Positions 58,048 through 64,000 of a stretch of DNA of 64,000 nt are shown here, piece after piece (position 1 is the stretch's first letter; each line of letters begins with the position of its first letter). Below the pieces are notes generated by a model, which saw only the letters and a program-made list of their open reading frames with translations, searched no databases and had not been told where the DNA came from. The DNA lies in contig CM066991.1 in NCBI GenBank assembly GCA_033977485.1, positions 28,827,850 through 28,891,849 on the forward strand, written 5' to 3'. The position numbers and the translations under genes were made by a program. This DNA is from Hydrangea macrophylla (taxonomy: Eukaryota; Streptophyta; Magnoliopsida; Cornales; Hydrangeaceae).

Positions 58048-58923
58048 TCTTCATTCGTCCAGATAATTCTTTTTAGGCCCCTAGAAGTTTTGGTATTCGC
58101 GAAAAAGGCCCTATTTCGTCTGAAATTCACAGAAAATGTATACGAACTCCAAACTAAGCTTATGATATACCGTTGGAAAGGAAATGGAGTCTGTTTTCCA
58201 TAGAAAATAGTTTGGAGATAGGTCACTTTGAAAGTTTTGCAGTATTCGTGATAAAAGTGGATTTAATCATCTTTTTCACCTTTGGAAATTCATAATAAAT
58301 TCGTTTTAAATCCAGAGATTATGTGCGATGTACCATTGGAAAGATATTGACCTCTAGTATCTATGAAAAATATTTGAAAAATGATACTGTGCTCCAGTTT
58401 TAAAGTCAATTTTTGGTCAAACTGGTTAAATCAGGGACCTCCAGGAAGTTCTGGGAACCTCTGGGAGTTCCCAGGAGCTGACGTTTTCGTCTATTTTTCT
58501 TTTTAAACTCATTTTAATACTTTTCTCATGATCTAGAATGATCTCGAAACTTTTCAGTGAATTTGGATAATTTTGGTGAAACTCTGGTCAAACTTGGTCA
58601 AACTTCGGTCAAACCAGTCAACAGGGACTTTCTGGGAACTTCTAGGACTTCTGGGGGCCTTTGGGAGCCGATAATTTCTTCTGATTTTTCTTGAAAACTC
58701 ATTTTTAGTACGTTTTTATGACATAGCATGTTTCCAGAACCTTCGGTCCAAATCTGGGAGTGTTTGGGCTTTCAATGGCATTTTGGTCCCTTGTGTCACT
58801 TTTGGAGCATTTTGAGAGATAGAACTAACTTCTATGAGTCATTTTTGAGTCTTTTTTGATCATTGTGAACCATCAAGCTATGGGTCTCCTAAATCTGATA
58901 GCCAACAGAATGGGGTGTCTATA

Positions 58924-61900
58924 TGTGGACACGCGAAATCCCACCTCTTTTTTGTTTTAAATTATTTTGAAAAGGGAAAAGAAAAGGAAAAGGTCTATTG
59001 AAAATAGACACAGAGTCACCACTTGATCTATAAGGAACCAAGAAACCTAATTTGACTTACCCAAATGGATAAAGGACACCGGCCTTTCATAACCAAAGAA
59101 TATGGCTCGCGGTTTTGGTACGAGAGAGGAAGGAGCCTTTGTCACGACTAAAACACTCTCAACTCGCCCTGTCTTTCGACGGGCCTCAATTAGCATCCAA
59201 ATAATCATCTTATGCCGTGTTTGGTTTGATAGTTAATATTTATGATAGGTATATTACATCACATAAGAAACTTGAAATGGAAGATCAAAAAATAAAATAT
59301 CATTCATAAGATTTAAGCCAAGTATCACACAATATAAAGTGGAAGATCACACGAACAAACCTAGAAAAAATTATCTAATCACATATCAAGTAATTAATTT
59401 TCCCTAATCTAGAGGGGACATGAATTCTTCTTGAAACAAATAATCAAATAAATCAAAATATGCGTTGCAAGCTACTATGATGCATGTTAATCTTTGAGAA
59501 AAGAAGACCTCTCAATCCCCGGGACGAATGAGAAGGGAAGATTAGATTGAGGGGGAAGCATGAACGTGTGATCAAATTCATTTCTTATAATCTTCTTAGA
59601 TTAGGAGTCACAAAAGCCCCAATTCTTTGCATGGATGCAATGTATGTATCTAGAATGTGCCAAGGTTGTAGTGTGTTTTGTGTTCATGGATTCCTAGAAT
59701 GATTTCGAAGTCTAGAATGTGTATGAATGAATAAAGAAAATCATCATGGGATATGTACAAATATGGTATGAACCACTTCCTAAGACATGAACAAATTTGG
59801 AGTACATGTAATCATCAAATCAAAGGATGGAAGTAAAAGTGTGCTTGCTGTGAATAGTGGATAGAACAGTAACATGATCTTTTGGAAATTGAAAAGAGGG
59901 ATTAGGAATGTTTTCAATGCATGATGTTTTATAGGGATCTTCCTTATTGTATCTAGCGCACAACGAAAAAGCCAATCTTTAATAACTATCACAGATTGAG
60001 AGAAATCATATAAACAATAGAGGTTATTCAGAATCAGAGTCCGTACTGTCGACTGAAATGTTAGAAAAGCTTAGAAAATTAAAACAAAAGATCTAAAGGC
60101 CCATATGATATAGAAAGTTTCCTAAGACACTTAAGTTCAAGGGAAAAATAAGTGGAGACCACTCTTTTTGGAAAAGTTTTCTGTAAAATAAGTTGAATGT
60201 CAACCTAGCTGATGTGGTAGCAGAGGCAGAATGTTTGGAAGGAATGTTTGGACAAAAATGGACCCTTTCAAGTGTTTCCAAGTCAAGCCAAAAATCATGG
60301 GTGTTCTATAATGAGTTAGGAAGACTTTCCAAATGTTCATACATTCATATATTGAGTATTGAACACAAAATAATTCTTTGAAGTTAAATGATTCACTGTT
60401 TTGAAGGTTTTGAGAAAACAAGGTTTGTTTCTTGAAATCAAAATGAGGGGTTTAAGAGGGGTGTTTTGAAAAGGGGGTTTTGAAAACATATTTTCAATAC
60501 TTAATAAATATTATAACCACTTAAAATGTCAACATTTAACTCACATTAAGAACCTCCAAGATTATTGGAAAGTAATGTTTCCATTTTAAAGATAACTTCA
60601 TGAATACTTAGGAATGTACTGAAGTTGAAATCATCATCTATCAAACATGTTTTTGAGGTCAAGAGCTACTATCCATAAGGATTCACTCACTTCAAACTTC
60701 ATGTCATCATCTAGATGATGATAGACTAGTAAGTAAATAAAGAAAACAAAAAGAAATGAGGTAAGAGGAGATGAACAAATAAAGTAAGCAAACAAGTGTA
60801 TAAACAATCAATAGATGGTATTCAATGATGTATTGGACTTGTAGCTTAGTGTTTCACTCATATGTGGTGACTTTGGACATGGAAGTAACTTCCTCTCTCT
60901 TAAATACTCACTAAAATGGTGGTTGGGTGTATTGAATATGAAGTAAATGGAAGTAAGGAAGTAAAAACAAAGTTTAGAACTCACTCTTTTGTTTGGAAAT
61001 CAAAGAAAGAAGCTTCTTTTCTCTCTATTCTAACCTTATCTCTACAACTTTCTCTCTAAAACTTTTCAAAGCTTGCATTTGACACCCTCAAAATGAGAAG
61101 TCAAAGGGGGTTTATATAGGCCAATTTGGGTTTGTTTTGGGGTTTTAGAAGTACTCCTATTAGTCCCAAACATTTGTGAACATAGAACTACGTCGTTTTG
61201 GTTTTTAATTAATCAACATGAACCCCCAAAAAATTTTAAAAAATATACCAGTCTAGGGGAGAGTGCTGCAGCGGCACTGGGCCTGTGCCACGACAACAGT
61301 GGGCCAGTGCCGCGGCGGCACTACTCCTCATTCGTCCCAATCCTTTTTAGGCCCCCTGAGGTTCTTATATTTGCGAAAATGCCCTATTTCGTCCGAAATT
61401 CACAAAAAATTTATACGAACCCCAAATTGAGGTTGTGATATACCATTGGAAAGGTAATGGAGTCTACTCTACATAAAAAAATAGTTCGGAGATAGGTCAC
61501 TTTGAAATGTTTTGCGGTATTCACGATAAAAGCTGATTTGATCGCCTTTTTCGCCTTCAGAAATTCATAATAAATTTGTTTGAAATCCAAAAATTATGTG
61601 CAGTATACCATCAGAAAGCTATTGACCTCTAGTATCCATGAAAGAAAAATGATATTGTGCTCCGGTTTTAAAGTTAACTTTTGGTCAAACTGGTCAAACC
61701 AGTGATTCCCGGGAAGTTATGGAAACCTTTGGGAGCTCCTAGGAGCTGACGTTTTCGTTCGATTTTATTTTAAAACTCATTTTAGTATTTTCCACATAAT
61801 CTAGAATGATCCTGGAACTTTTTGGTGAATTTGGACGATTTCGGTCAAACTTTGTCAAACTTAGTCAAACCTTGGTTAAACTGGTCAACGGGGACTTTCT

Positions 61901-62176
61901 GAGAACTTCTGGGACCTCTGGCGGTCTCTGGGAGCCGATGATTTCATCCGGTCTTGCTTTAGAACTCATTTTATTTGTTTTTCTTATGACGTAGCTCATT
62001 TCTAGAACATTTGGTCCGAAACTAGGAGCGTTCGGACTTTCAGAGGTATTTTGGTCATTCTGAGCATTTTGAGATAGAACTAACTTCCAGGAGTCCTTTT
62101 GAGTCTTTTCGATCATTGTGATCCACCAAGCTATGGGTCTCCTAAATCTGATAGTCGAAAAAATGGGGTGTCTACA
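58924..62176 (-). repeat. G3 3' LTR
   Basis: 3253 bp, plus-strand ends TGTGGACACGCGAAATCC...GGGGTGTCTACA. Followed by GTTTGCCCCTCTTT (polypurine tract reversed). It contains a TATA box at 61111 and GC-rich dyads at 61259-61323. No gene inside. Confidence 0.9.
61259..61323 (-). promoter_or_regulatory. GC-rich dyad repeats in the G3 LTR
   Basis: Three units like GTGCCGCGGCGGCACT and GCAGCGGCACTGGGCC, about 150 bp upstream (minus strand) of the TATATAAA box at 61111-61118. Confidence 0.55.
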
Positions 62177-62190
62177 GTTTGCCCCTCTTT
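62177..62190 (-). other. G3 polypurine tract
   Basis: Minus strand AAAGAGGGGCAAAC directly before the LTR start TGTAGACACC. Confidence 0.88.
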
Positions 62191-62332
62191 GGCATGAACT
62201 TGCGAGGTAATGCATGTCGCAAGCGAGTGCCACAACTTTGAAGAGACAGGTCTTTTGGAGGCTATAGATTTAGGATAAAAGCGTTGCAAAAGATGTAATG
62301 ATAGAAGGTTGGTCGTGCTCCTCGTGAGCTGC

Positions 62333-62367
62333 CTACGTATCCCAAGGGGAATTAGACCAGGACGTAG
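62333..62367 (-). ncRNA. Tat hairpin, G3 copy (near 3' LTR)
   Basis: 35 nt, minus strand, outer stem CTACG/CGTAG, inner CCC/GGG; followed by GCAGCTC and GGAGCACGACCAA as in G1 copy 3. Located about 155 bp from the LTR start. Confidence 0.6.
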
Positions 62368-62907
62368 TTTGGGGCAGAAAGGAACAAATCGTATATGCAC
62401 AACAAGACAGGCAGATGCCATGCTATGAGGATGATATGTAATGCGTGGATATGATATGAATGGTGTATTGAGTGCTATCATGCCTAGTGTTCCAATCTTT
62501 GTATGAGCTGGTGTTGTGGGGTGTGTGCCACTCCAAGTGGACTTATGCCATTCTAGTGTCTCTGACTATGATGTAATGGGTGACTTGGATAAAGACACAA
62601 TGATTTGGAAGACCCTGGGTCTCGAGGCAAAACTTCTTAAATTCTGAGAAACGTGCTTTGTAAGTGAAATGGATTAGACGCAGGGTTTTAGAGGATGACA
62701 ACTAAAGGTGATCGAGGGATTCTGTGATAACCGATAGGTAAGGAAGCTATGAAAATGGACAGATGAGAAAACTTATGATAATCAGAAGACACGGAGTCGT
62801 GGAACGACAGTGCTAGTCTTTGAAATCTGGACTTGGGCGATGTTCCGGTTGTTCCTGATGACCGATCTTCAGGACTTGGTTCTACTTTTGCTGCTTTTTG
62901 CTGGGGA

Positions 62908-63429
62908 TAGTAGGAACTAGTATCCTTCTATTTCTGTCCTCGGGGGATGATGTAGGACTCTCAGAGAATCTCTCTTTTCTTGATCGAGAACTAGGACCCA
63001 TCTCTGAATCCCTCACGGTTGATCAAATCTTCCAGTGTTTAATCCAAGACGGCCAGTCGGGGCCTCCTGGAGCTAGTATCTCTCTACTTCTGTCCTCGAG
63101 GGATGATGCAGGACTCTCAGGGAATCTCTCTTTAACTGTTTCTTGATCGAGAACCAGGACCCATCTCTGAATCTCTCACAGTTGATCAGGTCTTTGCAAT
63201 GGTCACTCTGAAAAGATGATTCAGGCCTTCGGGAGCTGATATCTTTCTATTTCTATCCTCGGGGAATGATGTAGGATTCTCGGAGAATCTCTCTTAACTA
63301 TTTCTTGATCGGGAACCAGGACCCATCTCTGAATCTCTCACAGTTGATCAGATCTTTTCAATGGTCAGTCCAAAAAGCCGATTCGGGCCTTCAGGAGCTG
63401 ATACCTTTTTGTTTCTATCCTCGGGGGAT
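62908..63429 (-). repeat. About 160-bp tandem array in the G3 3' region
   Basis: Three full units and one partial. Markers GATGATGTAGGACTCTC (62946), GATGATGCAGGACTCTC (63102) and AATGATGTAGGATTCTC (63264) give periods of about 156-162 bp; each unit also has AGGACCCATCTCTGAATC. No similarity to the 121-bp array of G1. The plus-strand frame 62898-63146 is a by-product. Confidence 0.88.
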
Positions 63430-63585
63430 CAACTAAACCTACTAGGGTTAAAATGAATCTTTTGAGGATAAAACCTCATAAATCTTGACTAAAATGGGCC
63501 ACCGGGGCTAATCTGGATCACGAACGGGCTAAAATGGCTCAGAATGGGCCGAAATGGGCTGAAATAGAGCGAAGCAGGCCCCGCG

Positions 63586-63655
63586 GGGAGCACTGCCACG
63601 GTGACACTGGGCCACTGCCATGGAGGCAATTGGCCACTGCCACGGCCGCACTGGG
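63586..63655 (+). promoter_or_regulatory. GC-rich dyad repeats upstream of the G3 antisense exon
   Basis: Three units like CACTGCCACGGTGACACTGG and CACTGCCACGGCCGCACTGG, the same family as in the G2/G3 LTRs, about 220 bp upstream of ATG 63875. A TATA-like TTTATATTG follows at about 63676. Confidence 0.5.
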
Positions 63656-63874
63656 TGGTCAAACTTTATGTGTTTATATTGCTAGTTTTTGAGCATTTCA
63701 AGCTCATTTTTGGCCATTTCGGGGTACTATTGGAGCCAAAATCTGTCAAAACGCAACTTGTGCGTGCTTAATTTAGTAATCTTTCCCCATGATTGGAATT
63801 TTGATTTGTGTTTTGGTTTGTTCCATTTTTCAAGAAGAAATTTTGGTTTTAGTTTCCATTTTTCTTGCAGATCC

Positions 63875-63994
63875 ATGGCTTCGAGCTCAAGGAGACCGTT
63901 TAAGAAGGCCAAGGAACGAATAAAAGCTGAACCCCAGACTTGATTTTACGGGACCCCCAACGTCATCTTTTGACCACGGCTCCAGCGAGCCTGG
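63875..63994 (+). pseudogene. G3 antisense gene 1, first coding exon
   Basis: ATG at 63875 (MASSSRRPFKKAKERIKAEP), then a TGA at 63941 and a second TGA at 63971. It aligns with the G1 candidate exon MASGSGRKKKAKYMDTHHPD: both begin MAS-S-R-K-KAK, run about 110-120 bases and end at a possible GT donor (here CCTG/GTATGTG). TTTCTTGCAG ends 4 bases before the ATG, like the 3' splice site before the G1 ATG. The rest of the gene would lie to the right. Confidence 0.5.
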
Positions 63995-64000
63995 TATGTG

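Larger units (their letters stand above)
46119..58923 (-). mobile_element. G2: Tat/Ogre-type element, minus strand, internally deleted
   Basis: 12.8 kb inserted in the copia-4 gag. Right to left: 5' LTR (55657-58923), primer site, leader with a 51-bp array, gag, protease, RT, dual RNase H, integrase, one Tat hairpin, then a truncated 3' LTR (46119-47640). The antisense cassette, polypurine tract and about 600 bp of the 3' LTR start are missing, apparently lost in one deletion joining the post-integrase region to the LTR interior at 47640/47641. Confidence 0.85.
55657..58923 (-). repeat. G2 5' LTR
   Basis: 3267 bp, plus-strand ends TGTGGACACGCGGAATTT...GGGGTGTCTATA (canonical end TCTACA). It has a C19 run at 57816-57834, a reverse TATA box and the GC-rich dyads at 58007-58047. 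Reading frames inside are not believed. The right end is joined directly to the next LTR. Confidence 0.88.
58924..64000 (-). mobile_element. G3: Tat/Ogre-type element, minus strand, right part outside window
   Basis: A 3' LTR (58924-62176), polypurine tract (62177-62190), Tat hairpin, satellite array, GC-rich dyads and the first exon of an antisense gene on the plus strand, the same plan as the G1 3' region in mirror image. gag-pol must lie beyond 64000. Its LTR is clearly more diverged from 55657-58923 than that LTR is from 46119, so it is a separate insertion. Confidence 0.85.

Noticed and set aside
62898..63146. 82-codon plus-strand frame in G3
   Set aside because: Lies within the satellite array and is not kept from unit to unit.

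Overview
The window looks like intergenic, transposon-packed nuclear DNA of a flowering plant, probably a dicot. It is AT-rich, the LTR-retrotransposon lineages are plant-specific (Ty1/copia; Ty3/gypsy of the Tat/Ogre and Athila-like types), primer-binding sites match plant tRNAs, and splice sites are plant-like. The species cannot be read from this. I see no intact host gene, no rRNA or tRNA gene and no CRISPR array. Nearly all coding sequence is retroelement-derived and broken by stops.

Layout. (1) 1-2721: pol remnant of a copia element (copia-1). (2) 2722-37952: a second copia element (copia-2), with its 5' LTR at 2722-4237 apparently shared with copia-1. It is split by two nested insertions. 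Into its gag/pol has gone a 20.7-kb Tat/Ogre-type gypsy element, G1 (5955-26677, target duplication CCATC). Into its 3' LTR has gone a 7.15-kb non-autonomous gypsy element, N1 (29450-36600, minus strand, target duplication TCTAT). (3) 37953-41096: about 3 kb of low-complexity sequence, the best candidate for old locus DNA. (4) 41097-46118: the 3' LTR and most of the body of a minus-strand copia element (copia-4). It is interrupted by (5) minus-strand Tat element G2 (46119-58923), whose 5' LTR abuts with no spacer (6) the 3' LTR of Tat element G3 (58924 to beyond 64000).

The most interesting part is the 7-kb region between integrase and 3' LTR of G1. On the strand opposite to gag-pol it carries two gene remnants. 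One is a plant-mobile-domain (PMD, MAIN/MAIL-like) gene of at least five exons with four well-formed GT-AG introns, all in phase 0. The other is an uncharacterised protein resembling the DUF7745 type. Just upstream of each is a cluster of GGCACTC/GAGTGCC dyads, which also sits upstream of the TATA box in each G1 LTR. A 35-36-nt hairpin (outer stem CTACG/CGTAG) follows integrase and recurs near the 3' LTR, with one paired base change between copies. G3 repeats the plan in mirror orientation: PPT, hairpin, unrelated satellite array, GC-rich dyads, then a first coding exon about 1.7 kb inside the 3' LTR. These elements therefore appear to carry a conserved antisense gene cassette with its own promoter and introns.
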